Source: Thaumasiovibrio sp047250365 (GTDB lineage: Bacteria; Pseudomonadota; Gammaproteobacteria; Enterobacterales; Vibrionaceae). From it: a DNA stretch of 64,000 nt. Below the pieces are notes generated by a model that was not told the origin of the DNA, did not search any database, and was given only the letters and a program-made list of their open reading frames with translations. Below are positions 25,145-34,495 of the stretch, piece by piece (position 1 is the stretch's first letter; each line of letters opens with the position of its first letter). The stretch is from the NCBI RefSeq assembly GCF_047250365.1, contig NZ_JBLBVL010000003.1:1-64000 (forward strand), given 5' to 3'. Both the position numbers and the translations under genes were made by a program.

Positions 25145-26395
25145 ATGGATAGTAAAGTTGTCGTACCAGTAGAAGGCCAGAAGATTAGCTTGGATGCGGA
25201 AGGAAAGTTAGTTGTTCCGAATAATCCAATAATTCCTTACATCGAAGGTGATGGTATTGGTGTCGATGTGTCTCCAGCAATGATTAAAGTGGTCGATGCT
25301 GCGGTGGGTAAAGCTTATGCAGGCCAGCGTAAGATTGAGTGGATGGAAATTTACACCGGTGAAAAATCAACCCATGTTTACGGTGATGATGCTTGGTTAC
25401 CTCAAGAAACGCTTGATTTTATCCGTGAGTACAAAGTAGCAATTAAAGGTCCACTGACGACTCCTGTTGGTGGCGGAATTCGTTCTCTCAACGTTGCATT
25501 GCGCCAAGAGTTAGACTTGTATATTTGTGCGCGTCCGGTTCGTTATTTTGATGGTGTGCCTAGCCCGTTGAAACAGCCAGAACTGACCGACATGGTCATT
25601 TATCGTGAGAACTCTGAAGACATCTATGCGGGTGTCGAGTTTAAGGCTGGAACGCCTGAAGCGGATAAAGTGATTAAGTTCTTGCAGGACGAAATGGGTG
25701 CGACCAAAATTCGTTTCCCTCAGCAGTGTGGCGTTGGTATTAAGCCTATCTCTGAAGAAGGCACGAAGCGTCTTGTCCGTGCAGCACTGCAATATGTTAT
25801 CGACAACGATCGTGACTCTTTAACGATTGTTCATAAAGGTAACATCATGAAGTTTACGGAAGGTGCATTTAAAGACTGGGGCTACGAAGTGGCTGCTGAG
25901 TTTGGTGCCGAGTTGCTTGATGGTGGCCCATGGATGACGCTGAAGAACCCAAGTACTGGCAAAGAGATTGTGATTAAGGACAGCATTGCCGATGCGTTCT
26001 TACAGCAAATTCTACTACGTCCAGCGGAATACGATGTTATCGCGACCATGAACTTAAATGGTGACTATATTTCTGATGCATTAGCGGCTCAGGTGGGCGG
26101 TATTGGTATTGCACCAGGCGCAAATATCGGTGATGGCGTGGCGTTGTTTGAGGCGACTCATGGTACTGCACCAAAATATGCAGGCCAAGATAAAGTGAAC
26201 CCAGGATCGCTAATCCTTTCTGCTGAGATGATGTTACGTCATATGGGTTGGGCAGAGGCGGCTGATTTAATCATCGAGTCGATGGAGAAAGCGATCAGTA
26301 ATAAGACAGTGACTTATGACTTTGAGCGTTTGATGGATGGCGCAACACTGCGTAAGTGTTCTGAGTTTGCAGAAGACATGATTGCGCAGATGTAA
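25145..26395 (+). CDS. icd: Isocitrate dehydrogenase (NADP+)
   Basis: TCA-cycle enzyme that turns isocitrate to 2-oxoglutarate and CO2, making NADPH. It is very close to E. coli Icd, including GGGIRSLNVALRQELDLYIC with the Ser that AceK phosphorylates in E. coli, ENSEDIYAGVEF, NLNGDYISDALAAQVGG and the NADP loop ATHGTAPKYAGQDKVNPGS. AGGAG directly touches the ATG at 25139, leaving no spacer, while the next in-frame ATG at 25145 has six bases; with that start the protein is 416 aa, the E. coli length. Confidence 0.98.
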   Translation: MDSKVVVPVEGQKISLDAEGKLVVPNNPIIPYIEGDGIGVDVSPAMIKVVDAAVGKAYAGQRKIEWMEIYTGEKSTHVYGDDAWLPQETLDFIREYKVAIKGPLTTPVGGGIRSLNVALRQELDLYICARPVRYFDGVPSPLKQPELTDMVIYRENSEDIYAGVEFKAGTPEADKVIKFLQDEMGATKIRFPQQCGVGIKPISEEGTKRLVRAALQYVIDNDRDSLTIVHKGNIMKFTEGAFKDWGYEVAAEFGAELLDGGPWMTLKNPSTGKEIVIKDSIADAFLQQILLRPAEYDVIATMNLNGDYISDALAAQVGGIGIAPGANIGDGVALFEATHGTAPKYAGQDKVNPGSLILSAEMMLRHMGWAEAADLIIESMEKAISNKTVTYDFERLMDGATLRKCSEFAEDMIAQM

Positions 26396-26441
26396 TCTGT
26401 GATCGCGGATGATATCCGTATCAGTTAAATACGTTACTACT

Positions 26442-26464
26442 GGCTCAGCTTCGGCTGGGCCTTT
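26442..26464 (+). terminator. Terminator of icd
   Basis: GGCTCAGC and GCTGGGCC pair (one G-T) with a stable TTCG tetraloop, followed by TTTATA. Confidence 0.8.
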
Positions 26465-26506
26465 ATAATATGTGGGGTAGGATAAATTTGCTGGCGACGT
26501 AGACTA

Positions 26507-26531
26507 AAAAAGACGAGATATCTCGTCTTTT
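26507..26531 (-). terminator. Terminator of cspD
   Basis: A perfect palindrome centred on 26519/26520 (AAAGACGAGAT / ATCTCGTCTTT) is followed by a run of six T on the minus strand. It could also stop readthrough from icd. Confidence 0.8.
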
Positions 26532-26558
26532 ATGATGGTTGTGTGTCGAAAGTATGCT

Positions 26559-26780
26559 TTATTTGGGTTGATCTGCTTCGACTGGAACAATTTCACTGGC
26601 ATGGAAACCTTTTGGACCCGCTTGGACTTCATAGTTGACTTGCTGTCCGGCCTTTAGTGTACGGTAACCTTCCATCTGAATTGTTGAGTAGTGAGCGAAG
26701 ATATCGCCTTCACCACCTTCCGGGCAGATGAACCCAAATCCTTTTGCATTGTTAAACCACTTAACTGTACCTGTTGCCAT
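26559..26780 (-). CDS. cspD: CspD, cold-shock-domain DNA replication inhibitor
   Basis: A 73-aa OB-fold protein with the RNP1 motif KGFGFICPEGG and the RNP2-like DIFAHYSTI. The opening MATGTVKWFNNAKGFGFI and the loss of Phe in RNP2 (FAHY rather than FVHF) identify CspD rather than a CspA paralogue. In E. coli CspD appears in stationary phase and binds single-stranded DNA to block replication. It is divergent from clpS-clpA, as in E. coli. Confidence 0.95.
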   Translation of the reverse strand: MATGTVKWFNNAKGFGFICPEGGEGDIFAHYSTIQMEGYRTLKAGQQVNYEVQAGPKGFHASEIVPVEADQPK

Positions 26781-26995
26781 GCTTACATCCTTTATCGCAT
26801 ATCTGTTCCAACGCAGGTAACGTAATTTTAGGTGAAATTATGAGACCTGCAACTAATGCAGTTATACCTACTACACGTAACACTTTAGTAAAATGAAATA
26901 GACAGTCAAGCGCATGTGATAACAAATGCATAAAAAACGATCATTGTGCACAACTTTATGTAGCGCGTAACATAACAAATGACTAAGATAAAACT

Positions 26996-27316
26996 ATGAG
27001 CAAATTGTATGAATGGGTAACGCCAGACGCGGAAGTTGTTGAAAAGCAAGAGACCAAGGTGGCTCCGCCTTCAATGTATAAGGTGATTCTCAACAACGAT
27101 GATTACACGCCGATGGAGTTTGTAATAGAAGTCTTACAGCGATTTTTCTCCATGGAAGCAGAGAAAGCAACGCAGTTGATGCTAACCGTGCATTATGAAG
27201 GCAAGGCTGTGTGTGGGTTGTTTACTGCTGAAGTAGCAGAAACCAAAGTGGCTCAGATTAACATGTATGCTCGCGAAAATGAGCATCCTTTATTGTGTAC
27301 AATGGAAAAAGCATAA
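26996..27316 (+). CDS. clpS: ClpS, N-end rule adaptor for ClpAP
   Basis: ClpS hands proteins with destabilising N-terminal residues to ClpA. The 106-aa product has a flexible head and the core MYKVILNNDDYTPMEFVIEVLQ, whose NDDYTP motif lines the N-degron pocket, plus HYEGKAVCGLFTAEVAETK. It lies 36 bases before clpA. Confidence 0.97.
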   Translation: MSKLYEWVTPDAEVVEKQETKVAPPSMYKVILNNDDYTPMEFVIEVLQRFFSMEAEKATQLMLTVHYEGKAVCGLFTAEVAETKVAQINMYARENEHPLLCTMEKA

Positions 27317-27352
27317 TCCATTACACGTTGTCGTCTATTTGGGGAGGTGTCT

Positions 27353-29638
27353 ATGCTGAACAAAGAGCTAGAAGCGAGTCTGAATGGTGCTTTTGCCAGG
27401 GCTCGCGAGAAGCGCCATGAATTTATGACAGTAGAGCATCTTCTGTTGGCGCTGTTAGATAATGCTGCTGCCCAAGAAGCTTTATTGGCGTGTCGAGCAA
27501 ACCTAGAAACACTGAAGCGTGAATTGGACTCTTTTATCGATCAGACGACTCCTTTGATTCCCGCGGATGATGAATCAAGAGAAACGCAGCCAACGCTGAG
27601 CTTTCAGCGTGTGTTGCAACGTGCGGTTTTCCATGTTCAATCTTCAGGCAGAAGTGAAGTAACCGGTGCGAACGTTTTGGTTGCCATTTTTAGTGAGCAG
27701 GAGTCGCATGCGGCTTATTTGTTGAAGAAAAATGATATTAGCCGTTTAGATGTCGTGAACTTTATCTCTCATGGCACTGTTAAATCAGAGTCAGGCAGCA
27801 TTGGCCGTAATGACGAGACGCATGGTAGCAATGATTCTGTCAATGAGAATCAGGCTGCTGATACTTCTAGCAATGAAGATCGATTAGAAAACTTTGCAAC
27901 CAACCTGAATCAGCTGGCTAAATCTGGCGGTATCGATCCGTTGATCGGACGCGATAAAGAGCTGGAGCGTACAATTCAGGTATTGTGCCGTCGACGTAAA
28001 AACAATCCGTTGTTGGTCGGAGAGGCTGGTGTCGGTAAAACGGCAATCGCTGAAGGTTTGGCATGGCGTATTGTCGAAAATGATGTGCCGGACGTGATTA
28101 AAGACTGTGTGATTTATTCGCTCGACATCGGTTCGTTGTTGGCTGGCACTAAATACCGTGGCGATTTTGAGAAGCGTTTTAAAGCGATATTAAAACAGCT
28201 AGAACAAGAAGAACACGCGATACTCTTTATTGATGAAATTCACACTATCATTGGGGCTGGTGCTGCCTCTGGTGGTCAGGTGGATGCGGCGAATTTGATA
28301 AAGCCACTGTTAAGTAGTGGCAAGTTGCGCTGTATAGGTTCAACAACTTATCAAGAATATGGCGCTATTTTTGAAAAAGAGCGCGCGTTAGCTCGTCGCT
28401 TCCAAAAAATTGATGTTATTGAGCCATCGCTGGATGATACCACCAAAATCTTGATTGGCTTGAAGCCAAAATATGAAGCGCATCATGAAGTTCGCTACAC
28501 CAACACTGCGATACGCGCAGCGGTTGAATTGTCAGCTAAATACATTAATGAGCGCCATCTGCCTGACAAAGCCATTGACGTTATTGATGAGGCTGGTGCG
28601 CGTTGTCGTTTAGCGCCATCAAATAAGCGTAAGAAAACGGTAAATGTCTCTGACATCGAGTCAATGATCGCTAAAATGGCTCGAATTCCAGAGAAGTCAG
28701 TATCTTCATCAGATAAAGAGATTCTAGAGAAGTTAGATGACAGGCTTAAAATGTTGGTGTTTGGTCAAGACGAGGCGATTGAAGTTTTGTGCCAAGCGAT
28801 CAAGTTGAGCCGGGCAGGACTCGGGGCGGAAAACAAGCCTGTTGGTTCGTTTCTATTTGCCGGCCCAACTGGGGTAGGTAAGACAGAGGTCACGGTGCAA
28901 CTGGCGAAGACGTTGGGCATTGACCTGTTGCGTTTTGACATGTCGGAATACATGGAGCGCCATACGGTGTCTCGTTTGATTGGTGCGCCTCCAGGTTATG
29001 TTGGTTATGATCAGGGTGGGTTACTAACAGATGCAGTTATTAAATCACCTCATTCAGTGGTATTGCTTGATGAGATAGAGAAAGCACACCCTGATGTGTT
29101 TAATTTGTTGCTTCAGGTAATGGATAACGGCACATTAACCGATAACAATGGCCGTAAAGCGGATTTTCGTAATGTGATTTTTGTGATGACGACCAATGCA
29201 GGTGTGCGACAAACAGAGCGCAAGTCTATTGGTTTGATTCAGCAAGATCATAGCTTTGATGCGATGGGTGAGATCAAAAAAGTATTTACGCCAGAGTTTC
29301 GCAATCGTTTAGACAATATCATTTGGTTTAACCATCTTGAGCCTGAGGTGATTGTGCAGGTCGTCGATAAGTTTATTGTTGATCTGCAAGTGCAACTGGA
29401 CGCCAAAGGTGTGTCGATGGAAGTGTCATCAGAGGCCAGAAATTGGTTGGCGATGAAAGGCTATGACAAGGCGATGGGGGCACGCCCAATGGCACGTGTG
29501 ATTCAGGAACACTTGAAAAAGCCGCTGGCGAATGAATTGTTGTTTGGATGTCTCACCAAAGGTGGCTCAATTAAGGTTGAGGTCTCTAACGGTGAGCTGA
29601 AGTTCGATTTTAATAACGATTTGCAGCCAGCTCATTAA
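27353..29638 (+). CDS. clpA: ClpA, AAA+ unfoldase of ClpAP protease
   Basis: Hexameric unfoldase that feeds proteins to ClpP. The start ATG 27353 has GGGGAGG 5 bases upstream and matches the E. coli N-terminus (MLN.ELE.SLN.AFARARE); a GTG two codons earlier overlaps that ribosome site. The 761-aa product has the Clp N domain (1-145), a polar linker, D1 with Walker A GEAGVGKT and IDEIHT, and D2 with Walker A GPTGVGKT, LLDEIEKAHPDV, and the IGL-type ClpP contact loop (SIGLIQQ). Confidence 0.98.
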   Translation: MLNKELEASLNGAFARAREKRHEFMTVEHLLLALLDNAAAQEALLACRANLETLKRELDSFIDQTTPLIPADDESRETQPTLSFQRVLQRAVFHVQSSGRSEVTGANVLVAIFSEQESHAAYLLKKNDISRLDVVNFISHGTVKSESGSIGRNDETHGSNDSVNENQAADTSSNEDRLENFATNLNQLAKSGGIDPLIGRDKELERTIQVLCRRRKNNPLLVGEAGVGKTAIAEGLAWRIVENDVPDVIKDCVIYSLDIGSLLAGTKYRGDFEKRFKAILKQLEQEEHAILFIDEIHTIIGAGAASGGQVDAANLIKPLLSSGKLRCIGSTTYQEYGAIFEKERALARRFQKIDVIEPSLDDTTKILIGLKPKYEAHHEVRYTNTAIRAAVELSAKYINERHLPDKAIDVIDEAGARCRLAPSNKRKKTVNVSDIESMIAKMARIPEKSVSSSDKEILEKLDDRLKMLVFGQDEAIEVLCQAIKLSRAGLGAENKPVGSFLFAGPTGVGKTEVTVQLAKTLGIDLLRFDMSEYMERHTVSRLIGAPPGYVGYDQGGLLTDAVIKSPHSVVLLDEIEKAHPDVFNLLLQVMDNGTLTDNNGRKADFRNVIFVMTTNAGVRQTERKSIGLIQQDHSFDAMGEIKKVFTPEFRNRLDNIIWFNHLEPEVIVQVVDKFIVDLQVQLDAKGVSMEVSSEARNWLAMKGYDKAMGARPMARVIQEHLKKPLANELLFGCLTKGGSIKVEVSNGELKFDFNNDLQPAH

Positions 29639-29699
29639 GTTAACTGACACAGTAGAGGCATAGCCTCTGCTGTTGTTATGTCAGGAAAACAATAAAAAA

Positions 29700-29723
29700 C
29701 CCGGACTATGTCCGGGTTTTTTT
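29700..29723. terminator. Bidirectional terminator between clpA and infA
   Basis: CCCGGAC (29700-29706) pairs with GTCCGGG (29710-29716), with A6 before and T7 after, so it works for clpA and, on the other strand, infA. A second small hairpin (AGAGGCATAGCCTCT) lies 30 bases closer to clpA. Confidence 0.92.
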
Positions 29724-29741
29724 GATCCTGGCGACGAAGTA

Positions 29742-29960
29742 TTAACGTGCGCGGAAAACAATGCGGCCTTTAGTTAGGTCGTAAGGAGTCAGCTCCACAG
29801 TTACCTTATCACCAGTCAGGATGCGGATGTAGTTCTTGCGCATTTTACCTGAAATGTGAGCGGTTACTACGTGACCATTTTCCAGCTCTACACGGAACAT
29901 AGTGTTTGGTAGCGTGTCTAGCACGGTACCTTGCATTTCGATTACGTCTTCTTTTGCCAT
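29742..29960 (-). CDS. infA: Translation initiation factor IF-1
   Basis: Binds the 30S A site during initiation with IF-2 and IF-3. A 72-aa single OB-fold protein, MAKEDVIEMQGTVLDTLPNT, the standard length and nearly invariant sequence. It stands next to clpA as in E. coli. Confidence 0.99.
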   Translation of the reverse strand: MAKEDVIEMQGTVLDTLPNTMFRVELENGHVVTAHISGKMRKNYIRILTGDKVTVELTPYDLTKGRIVFRAR

Positions 29961-30122
29961 TGAATCCTCTTAGGCTGGCCATTTACAAAATCGGGCCGAT
30001 AATGCCTTGAATCTGGGTTAGAGTAAAGTTTAGGGCGCAATTCTAACCCTAGGCAGTCGTTTTGTCAGCAATTCAAAACGATTTTATCGTACTTTTTCTT
30101 ATATGTTAGCTTTAACCCAGAC

Positions 30123-30821
30123 TTAAGACGTCGAGTTTGCACTTTGCCATGCACCATTAATGAGACGTTGGTAGGGTTGAAACTGAATTTTATAATTCAT
30201 CGCTTTACATTCATCAATCTGAAATCCTAAGTATAGCCAAGGCAGGTTATGTAATTTGGCATATTTTATTTGATTTAAAATCAATACCTTGCCGATAGAA
30301 AAAGGCAAGTCAGGATCAAAAAAGGTGTATAGCGCACTGATCGCATCATGAAAGAGATCGCATACCGCAATAGCAACAAGTTTATCTTGGTCGTAAACGT
30401 GCATATAGCCTAACGACATCCAGTCACTAGAGACAAACTGCTCGAAGTCGGTTTTTTTAGGCGGGTACATGCTGCCATTACGATGCCGTTGCGTAATATA
30501 GTGTGCATAGAGGGGGTACCAATCGGTATCTAGTACGGTTTTCATCTCTACGCGCAACGCTTGCGATTTCTTCATTAACCGTTTTTGACTGCGGCTAGGC
30601 GAAAATTGAGCGGTATCGACTCTGATTGGCTGGCAAGCTTGGCATTCAGAGCAGTGTGGTCGGTAGATCATGTTACCACTGCGGCGAAAACCGAGATCCA
30701 TTAGCTGACGATAATGATTGGTTGTATGGCAGGCGTCCTCCATTACCACCATTAGCCGATCCTTTTGGTCTGGCAAATAACTGCATGGTTTTTCTGGGGT
30801 TAGCCCAACCTGAATACTCAT
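30123..30821 (-). CDS. bpt: Bpt, aspartate/glutamate leucyltransferase
   Basis: Bpt adds Leu from Leu-tRNA to proteins with N-terminal Asp or Glu, making them N-end-rule substrates for ClpS/ClpAP. The 232-aa product has the Cys cluster RPHCSECQACQPIRVD, the ATE family RHRNGSMYPPKKTDF segment and YLGFQIDECKAMNYK. Its ATG overlaps the aat stop by four bases, so both N-end-rule transferases are coupled, and clpS-clpA lies 0.5 kb away. E. coli lacks bpt, Vibrio has it. Confidence 0.96.
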   Translation of the reverse strand: MSIQVGLTPEKPCSYLPDQKDRLMVVMEDACHTTNHYRQLMDLGFRRSGNMIYRPHCSECQACQPIRVDTAQFSPSRSQKRLMKKSQALRVEMKTVLDTDWYPLYAHYITQRHRNGSMYPPKKTDFEQFVSSDWMSLGYMHVYDQDKLVAIAVCDLFHDAISALYTFFDPDLPFSIGKVLILNQIKYAKLHNLPWLYLGFQIDECKAMNYKIQFQPYQRLINGAWQSANSTS

Positions 30822-31537
30822 TGATTTGCCTCGTGCTGTTCAAGCTTTTGCGGAAGGAAACACCCACTAAGTGTCGTCCTTTCTCTAAGTATACTGAGTG
30901 TCTCCAAGAAAGCTGTTCGGCTGACTTCCATGGCGCCGAGCGATGCAAGGTGTTCATTCATAACTTGGCAGTCAATGAGTTTGCCATTATGGCGGTAGAA
31001 ATGGTCGCAAAAGAACCATAAGGCAATTTTAGAGGCGTTAGTTTTCAGCGAGAACATGGACTCGCCACAAAAGACTTGCCCGATGGCCACACCATATAAG
31101 CCCCCAACCAGCTCTCCGTTATCCCAAACCTCGACAGAGTGAGCATGTCCTTGTTGTTGTAGTTCAATGTAGGCTGATTGCATGGCGTCAGTAATCCATG
31201 TCTCATCTGCACGACGTGATGCAGCGCAATGGTGGATGACTTGTTCAAATGCGTGATTGAGGGTGACTTTATACTGATGTTTGCGCTGAAACTTACGGGT
31301 ACTTTTACTCGGGCTATACTCTGCTGGTAAGAATACCGCTCGAGGCGCAGGGCTCCACCATAAAATAGGTTCGTTGGGACCAAACCAAGGGAAAATGCCT
31401 TGTCGATATGCGCTCAGTAGGCGTGGGACAGAGAGGTCGCCGCCATAAGCCAGTAGACCGTTAGGATCTTCGAGTGCTTGCTCTAGCGGTGGAAAATGAA
31501 AATCGTTTTTGCTGAGCTCTGGTAAATAGATAGCCAT
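30818..31537 (-). CDS. aat: Aat, leucyl/phenylalanyl-tRNA-protein transferase
   Basis: Adds Leu or Phe to proteins with N-terminal Lys or Arg, the second N-end-rule transferase. The 239-aa product has GLLAYGGDLSVPRLLSAYRQGIFPWF, ILWWSPAPRAVF, SVEVWDNGELVGGLYGVAIG and FCGESMFS, typical of the family. It heads the aat-bpt operon. Confidence 0.97.
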   Translation of the reverse strand: MAIYLPELSKNDFHFPPLEQALEDPNGLLAYGGDLSVPRLLSAYRQGIFPWFGPNEPILWWSPAPRAVFLPAEYSPSKSTRKFQRKHQYKVTLNHAFEQVIHHCAASRRADETWITDAMQSAYIELQQQGHAHSVEVWDNGELVGGLYGVAIGQVFCGESMFSLKTNASKIALWFFCDHFYRHNGKLIDCQVMNEHLASLGAMEVSRTAFLETLSILRERTTLSGCFLPQKLEQHEANQ

Positions 31538-31644
31538 GAATGAGAATGCAGTAATGGTTCTGGTAACATAAGGTGTTCTGGCTGCATCGTGCCAGCAATA
31601 TAGATCGAGTGCAAGTTAGTCAATGCACTAAGTAGGAGAAGAGA

Positions 31645-32106
31645 ATGAACAAATGGTGGTTACTTATCGTATTATTGCTGCCTATCCAGCTGTTTGCCGC
31701 TTATGAAAGGAACACTGCACGACCTGTTAATGAGGTGGTGTATGGTACTGTCGATAGTGTGCGTTATATCACCCACCAAGAGGTGCAACAGTATAATCAG
31801 CAATCGGGGTGGACGACCTTGTTAGGCGCGGTTGTAGGAGGCGTGATTGGCAATCAGTTTGGCAAAGGAACAGGGCGAGAAGTCGCAACGGCGGTTGGCG
31901 CAATGACGGGTGCGGCGGTAGCGCAACAGCGACGAGACCAAGTGAGTGTTAAAGAGTACCGTTTGGTGGAATTGCTGATTGTGACGGATGACAACCGTTG
32001 GATAGACGTGATTCAAGATGTTGATCAGCGGATGTTATTCTCCTCAGGTGACACCGTGAGAATTCTCTATTTTGATGATGGCGTTAGGGTCGATTTGGCG
32101 ATGTAG
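31645..32106 (+). CDS. Glycine-zipper envelope protein
   Basis: A 153-aa exported protein with a signal peptide (WWLLIVLLLPIQLFA) and no lipobox Cys. The middle holds a glycine-zipper two-helix segment (LLGAVVGGVIGNQFGKGTGR and VATAVGAMTGAAVAQQ) as in SlyB/Rickettsia 17-kDa antigen-type proteins, which sit at the outer membrane. A C-terminal beta-rich part follows. Function not known. A GGAG-type ribosome site precedes ATG 31645. Confidence 0.8.
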   Translation: MNKWWLLIVLLLPIQLFAAYERNTARPVNEVVYGTVDSVRYITHQEVQQYNQQSGWTTLLGAVVGGVIGNQFGKGTGREVATAVGAMTGAAVAQQRRDQVSVKEYRLVELLIVTDDNRWIDVIQDVDQRMLFSSGDTVRILYFDDGVRVDLAM

Positions 32107-32209
32107 CCTTGTTTGATAAGATGCCAGTAAGTTAGCCGAGAAATGCTCTTAAACGTTACGGTTGTGGTATATTCTCGATCAATTTGAAGCACGATTAACT
32201 CTTCCTATT

Positions 32210-32881
32210 ATGCATGTAACTGAAGACGATATTTATCATACTGCTGATATCCAAGCGCTGTTTGATAACAACAAACATAAGATGGTATTGCGTAAAATCA
32301 GCATTGAAGAGGGACAAGAAATTCTCACTCAGGGACAAGCCGTTGAGGATCTCCACTTTATTGTATCAGGGCAGATTTCTCTGTATCGCGATGCGTTACA
32401 AGGTCGGCGCTATCAACTGGGCAGCTTTCGACATAATGGTTTCTTAGGGTTAATGGAGAAGTTTTCTCAGCAGCCTTGTTTTTATGGTGTGGTTGCTGCG
32501 GCTCGATGTGATGTATATGTGGTCGATGGCGAGAAATTTGCCCAATTAATTTACAATTCGCCCGATTTAGCGGCGAGTATTTTCCGGCATATCACCTTAA
32601 AATGGTACACCTCGGTAGAAAGAATGACTCGCCATATTCTTCACACCATAAAGTATTGTGTGCTTGATGACTTAGTTAAGTTTTATAGTGCCAACCCGGG
32701 TAAGCTTTTTATTGTCAATAAGAACTTAGAGTGTGAACGCTTAGGTACCAGTCTACGCGTTTACAATCGCATATTGAAACAATTACAAGAGTCTGGCGCG
32801 ATCAGTGTTTCTAAGGGGCATATTATGCTGGAGGATCTCGAGATACTAAAACATGAACTGATATTAGAGGCAGAAAAGTAA
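32210..32881 (+). CDS. YeiL-like Crp/Fnr family regulator
   Basis: A 223-aa two-domain protein: a cyclic-nucleotide-binding beta-roll (EEGQEILTQGQAVEDLHFIVSGQISLY, then GSFRHNGFLGLMEKF) and a C-terminal winged helix (ECERLGTSLRVYNRILKQLQESGAI). Length and pattern resemble E. coli YeiL rather than CRP or FNR; the CRP cAMP-contacting RxS pair is absent and there is no N-terminal Fnr Cys cluster, so the effector is unknown. I took ATG 32210; a TTG start at 32162 is possible, and neither has a clear ribosome site. Confidence 0.75.
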   Translation: MHVTEDDIYHTADIQALFDNNKHKMVLRKISIEEGQEILTQGQAVEDLHFIVSGQISLYRDALQGRRYQLGSFRHNGFLGLMEKFSQQPCFYGVVAAARCDVYVVDGEKFAQLIYNSPDLAASIFRHITLKWYTSVERMTRHILHTIKYCVLDDLVKFYSANPGKLFIVNKNLECERLGTSLRVYNRILKQLQESGAISVSKGHIMLEDLEILKHELILEAEK

Positions 32882-32975
32882 TAGGGTGGGAAATGAACAC
32901 CGGTGCGATGCCCTTTACCCACCCTATATTTCTATCGTTTAGATCGGTTCCTCTATATCTAAACGGTTGTTGTGT

Positions 32976-34466
32976 TTAGTTCCAACGTTCATGTTTGAGG
33001 ATATTTTCAGTGGTGAAGTTAGGATAAGCCTGCTCCCACATATTTAAACCGCTATATTCGTCTGTTGAGTATTGCTCAAAGAACGCATCGAGTTCAGCAA
33101 TCATTTTATCTTGCTGTTCTTGACGAGGAGCGACAGAGATATAGCGCTCGCCCATTGGATGGCTAAGATCATACCAATGATCTTCTGGCTGGGCATCTTT
33201 ATCTCTTGGATAGTAACGGACCAATTTCCAATGTCCGTTAGTGATCATTCGAGAGTTACCACGTTCAGCGATTTGATATTCTCGCCATGTGTGGACACGT
33301 TCACCTGCCATTAATGGTAATAATGATTGTCCTGGGCCATAGCTACTATCATAGTTGGCATCACCCGCGGCAATATCAAGAATGGTGGCATGTAGGTCGA
33401 GCAAATCAACAAATTCACCACGAACCTGTTTAGGGCGAACAAGGTGGTCTGGGCCTGAAATGACAAAAGGAATTCGGATCGTTTCTTCATAATAGTTATA
33501 AGGGAAGGTTCCGTTTACTTTTTCATACAGACCGTATTGACCCATTAATAGACCGTGGTCAGAAACAAAAGCGATAACGGTATTATCCATCAGGTCACGC
33601 CCTTGCAATCCATCCAATAAGGCACCGAGTTGATCATCAAGTAAGCTGACAGCGGCAAGGTATTGCGCGAGCGTCTCTTCGTGATTATCAGGAATAAGCG
33701 CAAACTCATTCATATGCTCTAGAACTGATGCGCCGCCGTATGCGACGACTTTATGGGCAATTGGGCGATATTTATCAACCAGACGTTCAGGCAAGCCTTC
33801 GAATGGAAAATGCGGTTCAACGTAGTTTAAACTGATAAAAAATGGTTTATCGCTAGGTTGGTCGATAAACTTTAGCGTCTCTTCTGTTAAAAATTGTGCC
33901 TGTATACCGGTATACTCGAAGTTTTCACCTTCGTCAGAGAAAAGAACCGTACCACTGTGTAAGTATTGATTTTTCCAACCAGCTTTAAGTGCGTCATAAC
34001 TTAACCAACGATCAAAGCCGCGAATTGGGTCTTTACTGTCTGTTGTTGCATGCCACTTTCCAAGCAAAGCCGTGCGATAGCCTTGGTCTTGCATTCTTTC
34101 ACTGAGTAAGGTCTCACCGTTAAGCCAGTCAGCATCGAACTCCGGGTCTTCTGCTAAGAAGTCATAAACGCCGTGCTGCGAAGGCATTTTTCCAGTATGA
34201 AAGCTTGCACGCGCAGCTGAGCTGACTGGTGCAGGGGTCATTCCATTTTCAAAACGAACGCCGTTCTCTGCAAGGTAGGTGAGGTTTGGGGTGTCAATTT
34301 TATCATTACGGAAGTTGGTGGCCCATTGACCTAAATCATCTGTCATAATAACGAGAATATTCGGTTGGCTGGTGCGTTCCACCTCTTCTGCCAGCGACGG
34401 GGCTGCCGTCACCATCGCGCTAAGCGCGATGGCGCTAGCGATTTTATTGAGCTTAGGATATGTCAT
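32976..34466 (-). CDS. Exported Ser-type sulfatase
   Basis: A 496-aa alkaline-phosphatase-fold sulfatase with a signal peptide (about 1-26, cut after SLA). Metal ligands sit in VIMTDDLG (D43, D44). The active-site motif is S82-S83-A84-A85-R86, the Ser variant of the [CS]-x-[PA]-x-R sulfatase motif, which must be converted to formylglycine. KMPSQHG, HFPFEG and FVSDHGLLMGQYGLYEK are typical of sulfatase family S1. The gene 30 bases upstream in the operon is the matching maturase. The substrate (aryl, choline or polysaccharide sulphate) cannot be told. Confidence 0.9.
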   Translation of the reverse strand: MTYPKLNKIASAIALSAMVTAAPSLAEEVERTSQPNILVIMTDDLGQWATNFRNDKIDTPNLTYLAENGVRFENGMTPAPVSSAARASFHTGKMPSQHGVYDFLAEDPEFDADWLNGETLLSERMQDQGYRTALLGKWHATTDSKDPIRGFDRWLSYDALKAGWKNQYLHSGTVLFSDEGENFEYTGIQAQFLTEETLKFIDQPSDKPFFISLNYVEPHFPFEGLPERLVDKYRPIAHKVVAYGGASVLEHMNEFALIPDNHEETLAQYLAAVSLLDDQLGALLDGLQGRDLMDNTVIAFVSDHGLLMGQYGLYEKVNGTFPYNYYEETIRIPFVISGPDHLVRPKQVRGEFVDLLDLHATILDIAAGDANYDSSYGPGQSLLPLMAGERVHTWREYQIAERGNSRMITNGHWKLVRYYPRDKDAQPEDHWYDLSHPMGERYISVAPRQEQQDKMIAELDAFFEQYSTDEYSGLNMWEQAYPNFTTENILKHERWN

Positions 34467-34495
34467 TGTAACTCCGATTTAGTATTTGTTTGGAT

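Noticed and set aside
32884..32926. GGGTGGG/CCCACCC stem as terminator of the YeiL-like gene
   Set aside because: The loop is about 29 bases and no T-run follows, so I did not list it as a terminator.
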